DNA from: Bufo bufo
Taxonomy: Eukaryota; Chordata; Amphibia; Anura; Bufonidae
NCBI RefSeq assembly: GCF_905171765.1
Contig: NC_053392.1
Coordinates: 396,084,119 to 396,148,118, forward strand
Reading direction: 5' to 3'
Length of the DNA stretch: 64,000 bases
Position numbers and translations under genes: made by a program. Every line of letters starts with the position of its first letter. Position 1 is the stretch's first letter. Below are positions 10,339-21,515 of this stretch, piece by piece. The notes under the pieces were generated by a model that worked only from the letters and a program-made list of their open reading frames with translations, did no database searches and was not told where the DNA came from.

Positions 10339-10916
10339 TGTGGGGATTCACTCTGGTAGGCAGGTTAGCGGATGCAGTATAGAGGCAACCACAACGTTTT
10401 CAACTTAAACAGTTCAGTTTTTTCACACAGAAGGCAAAAACAAAATGACAGTTCGCAGTCTTGGTGTTCGTTCACACCATGGAAAGTCCACAGAATGAAA
10501 CATTCACCTTGTGAGCAGTTTTTCATCAGCGGTCCCCAGCAGGCTTTAGGGGCCTGCTTTCCAGGATTCGGATCTCATCCCTTTAGCATGGAACACAGCT
10601 TCAGATTCCAAAACACAGAGACTCCACAGCTTCACTGTGAGATGGCGGATAATCCACCCCACCTGACAGTGCTGACTGCTTTTATAAGCCTCCCAAGACC
10701 CGGCCTGGAACGTGGGGATTAGCCACCCACCCAGCACTTTGGCTAGTCCCAGTAAGAGCCATCTCGGATCAGCTTTACAGCCATACTAACCAGCTGAAGT
10801 GTCAGACTGCAATAATGACATTTCAGGGGAAAAAAAAAAGTCTCTTACCTCACCGAGGCCAGGAACCTCGGTGACACATACCGCCCATCAATGACGACCC
10901 CTTGTTCCTTCCTACA
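10339..10916 (-). mobile_element. Solo LTR of a Gypsy-type element
   Basis: On the minus strand the 578-bp unit begins TGTAGGAAGGAACAAGG and ends CCCCACA, with the TG...CA boundaries of an LTR. CCAA is duplicated at 10335-10338 and 10917-10920. The same LTR occurs in plus orientation at 40334-41893. A TATA-like TTATAAAA on the minus strand lies near 10681-10688. The AATAAA present in the other copy is changed here. There is no internal region, so this is a solo LTR left by recombination. Assignment to Gypsy rests on length, the 4-bp TSD and general resemblance, not on coding sequence. Confidence 0.82.
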
Positions 10917-11243
10917 CCAACCAAACCCATGATGCACCTCTACTTTCTCTGCCACATTTCCAGCACCGCCCCTAGCTATACCCAGCTATTTTATAGCTCC
11001 TCCCACCCAGCTATTCACATAGACACTCCCTTATCACTGCCCCTGTTGCTGCTTTGACATGTCCATGGAATAACATCACAGGAAATAAGAAAGAGCTGCA
11101 TAGACATGGTCCTGTGACCACAGCCAAAAATAGAAGATAGGAGCAATAAAGGTAAAAGAAATACATATAAAAATTATAGATACCTTCATACATAATTATT
11201 TTAAAGGATGTTGATGTAAACCGGAAAACCTTTTTCTCAGTCA

Positions 11244-11731
11244 GGCTACTTTCACATCAGCATTTTGGTATTTCAGTTTTGAGGTCCGGCAGAGGATCTC
11301 AAAACCGGGTCAAAACGGTTGACTTTAGTGACAATGGATTCTGAATGGGGTATGGTCCGTTATGGATGCAGCAGTATGCATTCCGTTCTGGCAGCATTCT
11401 GTTTTGTGACTGGACACAAAACCACTTCAAGCTGCGGATTTGTGTCCGATCATCGAAACGGAACAAACCGCTTCCGTCACTAAAAACAATGTAAGTCAAT
11501 GGTGTGTGGTCCGTTTTTTCAGATCCTAAAGAAAAACGTATCTGTCACCCTTTGACCTTACATTGTTTTAAGTGACTGATCCGGTTTGTTCCATTTTGAT
11601 TTAACACAACCACATCCTAACGGAACGGATGCATCCTGATGTGTTAAATCAAATGGAACTGTTTGGTCCAGTTTTTAAATCCTCTGCTGGATCTCAAAAC
11701 CACAAACCAAAGCACTGATGTGAAAGTAGCC
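11244..11731. mobile_element. GGCTACTTTCACA MITE
   Basis: The left end GGCTACTTTCACATCAGC and right end GCACTGATGTGAAAGTAGCC are inverted repeats. The flanking triplets are TCA (left) and TAA (right), consistent with a mutated 3-bp duplication. The right TAA is directly followed by the next MITE. Confidence 0.72.
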
Positions 11732-11734
11732 TAA

Positions 11735-12115
11735 GGGTACTTTCACACTTGCGTTGTTAGATTCCGGCAGGCAGTTCCGTCGCCGGAACTGCCTGCCGGA
11801 TCCGGCAATCTGTATGCAAACGGATACCATTTGTAGACGGATCCCAATGCGGATCCGTCTCACAAATGCATTGCAATACCGGATCTGTCTCTCCGGTTGT
11901 CATTCGGAAAAACGGATCCGGTATTTATCTTTTTCAAATTTTTAAATGTCCGGCATTCCGGCAAGTGTTCCGGAATTTTGGACGGAGAAAATACTGCAGC
12001 ATGCTGAGATATTTTCTCCTTTCAAAAACCGTACAGTGACTTAACTGGAGACATCCTGATGCATACTGAATGGATTGCTCTCCATTCAGAATTAATTTGG
12101 ATAAAACTGAACATA
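11735..12115. mobile_element. GGGTACTTTCACAC MITE, truncated
   Basis: It starts immediately after the TAA shared with the preceding MITE, with GGGTACTTTCACACTTGCG and a strong hairpin (GGCAGGCAGTTCCG against CGGAACTGCCTGCC). The interior contains GGATCCG motifs. The matching right terminus is missing, and the sequence fades into unique DNA near 12115. Confidence 0.6.
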
Positions 12116-13265
12116 GCTATAAAACTCATGATGAACACAATACTCTTTGTCCCACAGACCAATACCAGAAAGAAGTGGTGGGAAACCGCTACTGAACATC
12201 CCACTGTAATTTAAGTCTCTGTACTCTTCTCAATGAAAGGTGGCTTGTGTATGGGACTGGTCTAACAGGTTTGAACCCTGAAATTAAATCCCACTGTATT
12301 CAAAGTCTCAATATTTCTGAATACTGAGTTAGTAGTATATTGTCAATGGAGTGCTGAAGGTGAACATGTGCTCTCCAGATATTAAGAGAAGAAAGTCGCT
12401 GGGCCGCTGATGAGTGATGACCAGGACCGTGCTGAACAACCCATCATGAGTGAGGTTAGTACTGTGTTTGCATGTAAAGTAAAGCACTCTATTAGAATGT
12501 ATGTGAACAAGCAACTTTTAATGATTCTGAACATTACAAACCTACTGAGCAAAACTTTACAGGAATTTCGGTTTACCTAGAAAACATCTTAACTTTGTAT
12601 TTAGCGTACCTGCTTTCTTGGTCTTGCGTTGTATGGTGTTTTGTACTATGAACACTTCTTGGTGAACTAACAAATCTTATAATATGATATGAATAGATAT
12701 TTTTAAGGGAATGATTTATCATTAAATCAACCACATGGTATTACAAAGCCAACCACATAAAGGTCACTCTGACTTTGCAGACAGTAAGCACTTTTAATGA
12801 CTGGCAATGCTTACTAAAAAGGACAATAATTGTCTGAATGATCATTCATTACACGGATCATTCAAGATGACTGGCTAGTGTAATGTGCAGTGATCAAAAA
12901 ACTATTTGCATCTGCACGTTTGAGCTCGTTCCCATCAGCATTGTGTTCCGTCAGAGGAACAAAAACGGAAAAAATGACTGTCCAATTTGTTCGAATGTAT
13001 TATTTTGAGCATCAGTTTATGTCAGTTTGCATCTGTTTTGTCAGGCTCTGTTATTTTTGACAGGAGAAAAAGTGCTATATGTAAATAATGGAAACACAAT
13101 GAAAAGGAGCCTTCTGTTTTTTGGGGGTATTTGTGAAAAATTAAATTAAATTCTGTATGTGCTAATGCAGTCTTTCCTGAGAGAATTTATTAAATTCTGA
13201 ATACTGATAAATTATCTATGTGCAGAATAGACAGTGTTATGTTTTATATTGCCATATACTGTACA
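12116..13265. other. No recognised gene
   Basis: Mostly AT-rich unique-looking sequence. A stretch around 12920-13060 contains CCGTCAGAGGAACAAAAACG-like wording that may be a decayed MITE. No coding region could be supported. Confidence 0.45.
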
Positions 13266-13273
13266 TCCTTGAA

Positions 13274-13430
13274 CAGTTATGGCTAACCTCCGGCTCTCAA
13301 GCTGTTTAGAAACTACGATTCCCAGCATGCTCCATTCATTTCTATGGAGTTCTGAGAAAAGCCAAGCAAGTGTGCATCTTGGGAGTCATAGTTTTACCAC
13401 AGCTGGAGTGCCGTAGGTTAGCCATCACAG
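13274..13430. mobile_element. hAT MITE, 8-bp TSD with one mismatch
   Basis: The ends CAGTTATGGCTAACCTCCGG and CCGTAGGTTAGCCATCACAG are inverted repeats. The flanks TCCTTGAA (13266-13273) and TCCTAGAA (13431-13438) are an 8-bp duplication with one change. The interior resembles the short element at 9629 (GAAACTACGATTCCCAGCAT). It is non-coding. Confidence 0.82.
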
Positions 13431-14865
13431 TCCTAGAATATCAACCTGTGATATGTGTACTCCAGCCATGTCACATCTCGTCTCTAGGTGGTAATTGTAC
13501 TGTATCCACTGGACATTAATGGCTAAGGCTAGTTTAATGCTAGCTCTAAAATCACTAGCAATGGTTTTTGTCCGGCCAAATTCCGGGACTAATGCCGGAA
13601 ACGGGCCAGGTTTCATTATAATCAATGGGCTCCAGTGGGGAACAGTAGTATCCACCTATGCTGAATACAATGAAATCTGGCAGGCTGGTCCTTTGCCAGA
13701 ACAGCCTGTGCAGTACCCCAGATAAGGTATCTGCAATTGTTAGGTAATGTTCTGCAATTAATGTTATGTGAGTCACTGCTATGTAATATGACTCACTCAG
13801 CATGTTCCAGCATGAGTCAGGCATGGCCAAAGTTAACTATCTTGGCCCAGCCTTCTCTGGAGCTTCAGGTGGAGGCTGGTCCCTCCCACTAGCTCCAGAA
13901 GATTCTGGAGAGCGGGCCTGGAGAGCAGACTGCAGACGTTCCTTTCCCCCAGGCATTCAGCTTAACCCCTTAGGGACGCATGACGTACCGGTACGGCATG
14001 TTTCCCGAGTCCTTAAGGACCCATGACGTACCGGTACGTCATGGCTTTAAAATGCGATTGCGGCGCCGTGGGGGTTAATCAGAACGGGATGCCCGCTGAT
14101 ATCATTCAGCGAGCATCCTGTCACAACGCCGGGGTGACCCCCTCATATCGGTGATCGCCGCAAACCGCAGGTCAATTCAGATCTGCGGTTTGCAGCGCTT
14201 TCTGCAGTTTCTGATCCCCGCGGTCCCTGACCGCGCGGATCAGAAACTTAAAAATGCCCAAAATATAGATTTTTCACCCCCCCTGCACCCCTGAATGATT
14301 TTTTTTGCTGGCGGGTGGTGCAGGGGGTGGGGTTGCAGGCAGTGCGGGAGGCAGATGGTGCAACAGGCGGGATCGCCCGCCTCCTCTTAAATATTCATTG
14401 GTGTCCAGTGGGAATACCAGAGTGTCAGCACATTGGTGACACTATGGTATAAACGGCTGACATCTGTGCTGTGATGTCAGCCGTTTAACCCTTTCCATAC
14501 CGCGGTCCGTACGGACCACTGTATGGAAAAGGTTAACAGTCAGGGAGCTCCCTCTCTCTCCCATCGGGGGGCTGCTGTGCCTTTGCAGCACCCAGACAGG
14601 ATGGGGTCACAGAGGGAGGGAGCCCCCCTCCTTACCTTCCCTGTCTGCTCAGTTGTGGCAGACGGGGAAGGTTCCCATGGCAACAGGACGCCTGCTAAAG
14701 GCATAGATCTGTTCAGACAATGTGTAAGTAAAATACAGTACAATACACTATATAGTGTACTGTACTGTATTATACAGACATCAGACCCACTGGATCTTTA
14801 AGAACCAAGTGGGTCTTGGTCAAAAAAATCACTGAATAAAAAAAATTAAAAAAAATACACTACAC

Positions 14866-15720
14866 ATATTAGGTATTGCCGCGTCCGTAACGACCTGATC
14901 TATAAAACGGTCATGTTACTTTCCACGCATGGTGAACGCTATAAACATAAAAAAAAATTAAAACTATGAGAAAATTGAAATTTTGCCAACCTTACTTCCC
15001 AAAAAAGGTAATAAAAGTGATCAAAAAAGTCGCATGTACGCCAAAATAGTACCAATCAAACCGTCATCTCATCCCGCACAAATCATACCCTACCCAAGAT
15101 AATCTCCCAAAAACAGAAAAAACTAGGGCTCTTAGACTATGGAAACACTAAAACATGATTTAAAAAAAAAAAAATGAAATCATTGTATAAAACTTACATA
15201 AATAAAAATAAAGTATACATATTAGGTATCGCCGCGTCCGTATCGACCGGCTCTATAAAAATATCACATGACCTAACCCCTCAGGTGACCACCGTAAAAA
15301 AATCTAAATAGAAACGGTGTAAAAAAAGCAATTTTTTGTCATCTTACGTCACAAAAAGTGTGATAGCAAGCGATCAAAAAGTCATATGCACCCCAAAATA
15401 GTGCCAATCAAACCGTCATCTCATGCCACAAAAATGAGACCCTACCCAAGATAATCGCCCAAAAACTGGCACTCAGACTATGGAGACACTAAAACATGAT
15501 TTTTTTGGTTTCAAAAATGAAATCATTGTGTAAAACTTACATAAATAAAAATGTTTTATACATATTAGGTATCGCCGCGTCCGTGACAACCTGCTCTATA
15601 AAAATACCACATGATCTAACCTGTCAGATGAATGTTGTAAATAACAAAATAAAAACGGTGTCAAAAAAGCTATTTCTTGTTATCTTGCCTCACAAAAAGT
15701 GTAATATAGAGCAACCAAAA
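14866..15720 (+). repeat. Three ~345-bp direct modules
   Basis: Blocks opening ATTAGGTAT(C/T)GCCGCGTCCG begin near 14868, 15221 and 15565. Each proceeds through a CTCTATAAAA phrase, a CACAAAAAGTG phrase and an ATCAAACCGTCATCTCAT phrase (partial in the third). They belong to the TTAA element and are diverged from each other. They are non-coding. Confidence 0.75.
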
Positions 15721-16378
15721 ATCATATGTACCCTAAACTAGTACCCACAAAACTGCCACCCTATCCCGTAGTTTCTACTCTAGGGGTGCATCAGGGGGGC
15801 TTCAAATGGGACATGGTGTCAAAAAAAAACAGTCCAGCAAAATCTGCCTTCCAAAAACCGCATGCATTCCTTTCCTTCTGTGCCCTGCCGCGTGCCCGTA
15901 CAGCAGTTTACGACCACATATTGGGTGTTTCTGCAAACTACAGAATCGGGGCAATAAATATAGCATTTTGTTTGGCTGTTAACCCTTGCTTTGTTACTGG
16001 AAAAAATGGATTAAAATGGAAAATTTTCCAAAAAATCTAAATTCAGAAATTTTATCACCATTTGCCATTAACTCTTGTGGAACACCTAAAGGGTTAACGA
16101 CGTTTGTAAAATCTGTTTTGAATACCTTGAGAGGTGTAGTTCATTTTTGGGTGGTTTCTATTATGTAAGCCTCACAAAGTGACGTCAGACCTGAACTGGT
16201 CCCTAAAAAGTGGGTTTTTGAAAATTTTAAAGATTGAAAGATTTGCTTCTAAACTTCTAAGCCTTGTATCATCCCCCAAATATAAAATATCATTCCCAAA
16301 TTGATCCAAACATGAAGTAGACATATGGGGAATGTAAAGTAATAACTATTATTGTAGGAATTACTATGTATTATAGAA

Positions 16379-18377
16379 CAAACTCACAGAGTGAACATAA
16401 CCCCGTTCAAGGGAATATAGTAGAATATGGTCAGTTATAAACAACTTCACAGAATTACCATTGATTCTAAGACATAACTTTTAATAAATCATTGTTAAAA
16501 AAGCCATTGGACCCTTTAGATACAAAAATAAATGATAAATGTAAAAATAAAAATATAGTAATATAGAATTTGCTGCAAGGGGAGGGGAGGGGTATGTTTT
16601 TGACCCCCTGCTAGCACAGAGCACCCAAAAAAAACAGTTTGGTGCTATATGGATGGAGCCATAGGCTGGTGACATGTGTGGATGACAAATAATATATTAA
16701 TATAGCAGGGGGTCAAAAACATACCCCTCCCCTTGCAGCAAATTCTATATTACTAATAACCCAATGGGCCTATTGTATAAACAAACTGATATATCTAGTG
16801 GGGCAATATTTAGCGGCCCTGTGCTGTCAGATATATTGGTTAACTAATTCCACTGGGCTATTAGAGAGATTATTTGTCATTCACACGTCATCAGCTTTTG
16901 ACCTCATCCGTATAGCACCAAACTGTGTTGAAACGCAATTTTGTTTGGGTGCTCTGTGCTAGCAGGGGGTCACATGATCGGAGATAAACATGAGTGACCG
17001 GCATGTTCAACCTTCAGCATACATAGCTGAGCTTGGTATCCAGGGACGCCACTGGGAGTCATGTGATCGCAAGAAACACATGACATGACCTTATATGGCA
17101 GTGTGATCATGTGACCGCCAGGGAGTCATGTGTCGGACCTACATCATACCCGGAAGTAGGGTTTAAATAGCGCAGATGGTAAGCACAGGTTGCTGCCTCT
17201 TTTCTATCCTGACCGCGGGCACGCCGGGACAACACATGTCCACATCTGGAGACCGATCCATCCTCCTCCTTACCAGGGGACACACACTGGATTGAACCAC
17301 ATGGGATGCTGCTGCATACACCCGTTGGTGATGCAAGTACAGCTGGCAATACCAGCTTGTTCTCCTATCATAGAGATCAACATATCTTAATGGTTTAAAT
17401 GTAGGGGATATCTATTATAAGCTTCGATACATTTGTACATGATCTGTATTGACAACATAGGATAAGGTCACCATTTTGGTTACACACTTTTACTCCAAAC
17501 TTTTGGTCCATAATGGATACATATGAAGTATATTAATCGTATTACTGCGCACCCTGGTGCACTAGAGTGTCATTTACATAGTGCTACTAACAGTGGTCTG
17601 TACTAACAATCATCTTATAGTCATTTGTTGTTGATGATTCGACTATTAACTAGTCCGCACCTGGTCTCTATAGCTATATAGCTTGAAATTAAATGTCTAT
17701 TAGTGGTTTTAGACATCAGTAACCACTTCATGAGGAGAGATTAATCATCGAAGTCTCTCTAAACTCCGGTGAAATTTTTGTGGTGTTGGACACTCTGTTA
17801 TGTCTATCAATGTTTTTGTCCCCTGAGGAGCCTGAAACCAACAAGGCGAAACGCGTTGGGTCAGGGTGGTCAGGAGTGTCTATGTGACACATGACTTATA
17901 TATGTACTAATTCACTTTGATCTATTTTCTTGCACTATATGTTTATGGGTGGTCCTCTGCCACCTCACGGGGGGAGCTATTTATGCATGTTGTTTGTTAT
18001 TTTTTTGATACTTATAGTAGCCTAGGTCTCACTATAGGGACAGCATTATCGTGCTGTATCCAACACCCATATCAGGGCCTTCTAGGGATCAATAGGAGGT
18101 ACGAGACACGGGATCGCCCCTATCGGGGCGGCTATTCCGTTTGCAGGCAGGGCAACAATAATAGGGCTAGCATCAGGGTTACTGCCCCAATAGCCTATTC
18201 AATAAATATCTGGCTGCCTTTCCTGCAAACATAGGCTAGTGGAACACCTTTCCACATTTAGGTTTCTTTTTTATTTTGGCATTTATCATTTACTTTTGTA
18301 TCTAAAGGGTCCAATGGCTTTTTTAACAATGATTTATTAAAAGTTATGTCTTAGAATTAATGGTAATTCTGTGAAGT
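16379..18377 (+). mobile_element. Penelope-like retroelement remnant with inverted arms
   Basis: The insertion is flanked by a perfect 14-bp duplication (TATGTATTATAGAA at 16365-16378 and 18378-18391), and removing it restores the host TTAA element. Arms of about 110 bp, 16444-16553 and 18268-18377, are reverse complements. Inside the left half a further inverted duplication relates about 16560-16700 to 16700-16970. A hammerhead ribozyme motif lies at 17818-17862. No reverse transcriptase or GIY-YIG frame is present. Long target duplications, pseudo-LTRs in inverted orientation, a short tail outside one arm, and hammerhead motifs are known for Penelope-like elements. The assignment is therefore by architecture, not protein. 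A retrozyme-like non-autonomous element is the main alternative. Confidence 0.55.
17818..17862 (+). ncRNA. Hammerhead ribozyme motif (type I, minimal)
   Basis: The conserved core is present in order. CTGAGGA (17823-17829) matches CUGANGA. Stem II is GCCT (17830-17833) pairing with AGGC (17844-17847) around a 10-base loop. GAA (17848-17850) follows. A two-base-pair stem III, AC/GU, is closed by GC (17851-17856), and T at 17857 sits at the cleavage position. Stem I has CCC (17820-17822) pairing with GGG (17858-17860), then a T-T mismatch and a G-C pair. This very short stem III design is known from hammerheads in Penelope-like elements. Self-cleavage is an inference; a U at the cleavage site is usually less favourable than C. 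Confidence 0.68.
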
Positions 18378-18655
18378 TATGTATTATAGAAGTAGAGAAA
18401 TTGAAACTTGGAAATTTGCAATTTTTTACAAATGTTTGGTAAATTTGGTATTTTGTTTATAAATAAAAATGATATTTTTTTTACTTTATTTTACCAGTGT
18501 CATGAAGTACAATATGTGACGTAAAAACAGTCTCAGAATGGCCTGGATAAGTCATAGCGTTTTAAAGTTATCAGCACTTAAAGTGACACTGGTCATATTT
18601 GCAAAAAATGGCCAAGTCCTTAAGGTGAAATAGGGCTGAGTCCTTAAGGGGTTAA

Positions 18656-19824
18656 AAGCTTCCAGAGGCTAGCAGCTCCCTATGTGTCCTCTGCCACTTC
18701 TACAGATACATATATATATATAGATCCAAAAATGATTTTGGAGAATTTTAAGGCTACAGTGTGTGAGTCAGCAAGGTAACTAATGTAAAGTATTACAGTC
18801 TTTGCTGCTGCAACGGGGAGAAGTTAAGACACCCAATGCACCCCAGATTTGTGTATTCAAAGACAACAATGTGTTAGCCAGCAAGGTGATCAGCGTACAA
18901 CAATCTCAGATGTGGCTGCAGTAGAGTTCAAAAACCCTGCACACTTCAGGTATTCTAGGAACAGCACATCACTGTGCGAATTGTGGACATTGTGACAGAT
19001 TGCAATTGTTGGACAGAAATCTCAGTACTAGAGACTGTAGCAAGAGTGACAGTAATATTAGGGCCTTTTGATGTTTGCTGTAACAATGTGGGTTACTACA
19101 ACAGTACACAACCTCAATAGTTTTCTATAGGAGTAAAATATCACTACTAACCTGCAACAATTACAAGAAGTTCAATCATGCAACTTTTTCTACCTATAAG
19201 GAAACATTTAGGTGGTGTCGCAGTGAAATAATGGGTTACCATGAATGGACTCCTAGCCTAATAGGGGAAGCACGTTTTATAGCCATAGCCCTGTGGGCAC
19301 TATTACTTAATTTATTTCTTGTTCCTTGCATAGGAATATTGAGAAATATATCAGATAGCTTAGAGCACTTCCTTAAAACACAGGTAATGAAATTAATAGA
19401 AAAATTTAATAAGACAAGTGACTTATGCACTGGATATGCACTTTCATTTAATGTACTCTTGTGAGCAAATAAGGGAACATGTTGGCATGATTATGTTAAA
19501 CAAGAAAAAAATGGTCCTAGTTGCTAATGCTAGCATGCTTTTGAGCGCTTTACAGTATATAATTATAGTGTAGCATGTGTCATATCACAAAAGTGATGGC
19601 TGTTGAACCAGGCACCCGTCTTGTTGTAGATGTAAAAAAAATGTAGGAGGCTTGATAAATATGGTCGTCAACGTGAACTCCATTTTTTTTTAAGTATGCA
19701 AGAAAACCTTACAGAAAAATTCATTGTTTTGAGATATGTTATCGTATTATAATTCATATAATCATTGTGCAATACGTTATGATGAAGAATAGATAATTGG
19801 TTTAGTATAAGTTTTAATAATTAT
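18656..19824. other. No recognised gene
   Basis: Sequence between the TTAA element and the Gypsy element. A 77-codon frame at 19231-19464 is hydrophobic in its middle but has no recognisable family, no partner exons and no context. I do not call it a gene. Confidence 0.5.
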
Positions 19825-20484
19825 TGTAAGGGATCGCTCTCACAGGGGGTCGGCAAGGACAGACTTCTCATCAAACAAGGGGTTTCCAAGCCCAAACAGT
19901 ACTTTATTGTATCACTTTAAGCGGTACAAATGATCTTTCCAGTTATAACGTCACTGGGTGAGGTTCCAGCACCAGCACCAGAACGCATAAATACAAAATA
20001 AACACCTGCCCGTCTGGGCTCTAACTAACAAATAGGTCTCTATATCACCTCTAAGTCTCTGTTCACACCAGGGGATAGGTTCGGCCTGCCTCACCCTCGC
20101 GGTCTGCCAGTTGCCAAGCATTTAATCACACAGATCTGTTCTCTGGGGCATATCTCTCCCCAGACTTCCCCACACACTGAGGATTGCCGCTCACTTTTCA
20201 AAGAGAACCATGGGCCTGGGCCACCTGTGAAAACCTGGAGTGGCCCGTGGGGAATAAGCACCCACCCAGCTCTATGCTTATTCCCAATAGAGTCAGGCCC
20301 AGATTAGCTGATACCAGCTATGCTAAGTAACAACAGCATCCACTATCTATCCTAGTGGACACGCTAGCTACTGGCTTTTACTCCACCAAGGCCGGGCACC
20401 TTGGTGACACGTCTCAGGTGAAACACAGCAAACCATGATATGCATCTTCACTAATACGTTTCCTGCACCATTCTAGGAGACACA
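19825..20484 (-). repeat. 3' LTR of the Gypsy element
   Basis: On the minus strand it begins TGTGTCTCCTAG and ends CCCTTACA. It matches 22786-23443 closely. AATAAA on the minus strand (TTTATT at about 19903-19908) could serve as the polyadenylation signal. Confidence 0.88.
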
Positions 20485-20489
20485 TATCT

Positions 20490-21081
20490 TCGATGCTCGA
20501 TGTTCCCCTGAGAAATTATAATTCTGCAAGGAGAGAAACCACCAGGACCTATGCTGTATGGAAAAGTTACATTTTTTTAACGACATGACCCACGTGGCCA
20601 CCTTCTCATTTCTCTCTTTGTTCCTCCACAGTCCAGCAGAGCACGAGTTGTCACCAATGTAAACCTTTTCCCCCCACAACCAGTATTTTATGGATTCCAC
20701 CACCCACTTAATGGCTAAACATTCTTGTTCCATGATGGTGTACCTTTTCTCTACAGGAGTTAGTCTTCTGCTCAGGTATCTCACTGGCTGCTCCTTACCA
20801 TTTACTATCTGATACAACACTGCTCTCAGTCCCTTATCTGACACACCTGCCTGGACCCAAAATTCTTTCTTATAATCTGGGGTCCAGAGCACTGGCTTAT
20901 AATTGCAACCTGGTTTATTCTCTGTAATATTATGCGCCTTACCAACATTATTCCTAGACAATTCCAAATCAAGTACCTTTTTATCAGCCAGGGGAGCGTT
21001 TTCTTCCCCTGCTAACACGTGCAAAGGAAAAATGTCATCACCATCATGCATTTCATTGGAACGATTGTTTTTAATGGGCAC
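20490..21081 (-). pseudogene. Gypsy pol fragment: RNase H
   Basis: The 202-codon frame covers the end of the RT connection and most of an RNase H domain. Recognisable stretches are SDKGLRAVLYQ (residues 81-91), PVRYLSRRLTPVEKRYT (99-115) and EQECLAIKWVVESI (118-131). The second acidic residue is E120 and a candidate third is D144 (IGDNS). The usual first Asp of the TDAS motif is replaced (AGVSD), so the enzyme would be inactive. The N-terminal 50 codons are atypical and lie next to the deletion that removed the polymerase palm. The C-terminus degenerates into the 3' LTR boundary. Confidence 0.8.
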
Positions 21082-21098
21082 TTAACTTACACCACTAT

Positions 21099-21515
21099 TT
21101 AAAAAGGAAGACACAGTTTCTGCAGGAGTTTCTCCACTGAAGTGTTTTTTCTCCTGCATAACTTCCAAAATAATGGGATGTCAAGGCCCAATATTACATC
21201 ATACGTGAGCCTCTTGTCCACCCCGACTCCAGAGGTCACAGTTCCAGCCTGAATCACCAATTTGACACAGGCTACGGGGTAAACCTTGGTATCTCCGTGA
21301 ACACACCGCACATAGTCCCCCACTACTAATCTCTCATGAACCAAAGTTACCAGACTACCATAGTCCAACAGGGCATTGACTAAACAGTCATTTACCACCA
21401 CAGGGCGTATCTTAGGCTCAGTTTCTGGCACAAAAAGATTCCGCAAACAGCGACTGTCGCTGACTAGTATTACACTCCATGTGCTCCGAGGTAATAGGGC
21501 AATAAGCAGCAACAT
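21099..21515 (-). pseudogene. Gypsy retropepsin-like protease remnant
   Basis: The frame carries the flap-type aspartic protease signature in degraded form. ALLDYGSLVTLV around residues 48-59 corresponds to LLDTGS, with Tyr replacing the usual Ser/Thr after the catalytic Asp (D51). DVILGLDIPLF downstream matches the conserved LGxDxL strand. It is out of frame with the zinc-knuckle segment upstream, so a single-base indel near 21470 separates the two. It ends at the deletion that removes reverse transcriptase. Confidence 0.75.

Larger units (their letters stand above)
13966..18651. mobile_element. 4.7-kb TTAA-flanked element, interrupted
   Basis: Both ends carry CCCCTTA-type inverted termini: CCCCTTAGGGACGCATGACG at the left and CTGAGTCCTTAAGGGG at the right. 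They are flanked by TTAA at 13962-13965 and 18652-18655. The interior has subterminal repeats (CATGACGTACCGGTACG twice) and three direct modules containing CCGCGTCCGT and CTCTATAAAA. It has no transposase frame. About 2.0 kb of its length is a later Penelope-like insertion. TTAA duplication points to piggyBac or Kolobok mobilisation; which one is undecided. Confidence 0.75.

Noticed and set aside
10055..10359. Short frames with poly-Phe and poly-Leu
   Set aside because: They arise from the T-run and TTA repeat at 10230-10265.
19231..19464. Small membrane protein gene (77 codons)
   Set aside because: The hydrophobic stretch alone is not enough. There is no recognisable family, exon structure or conservation evidence.
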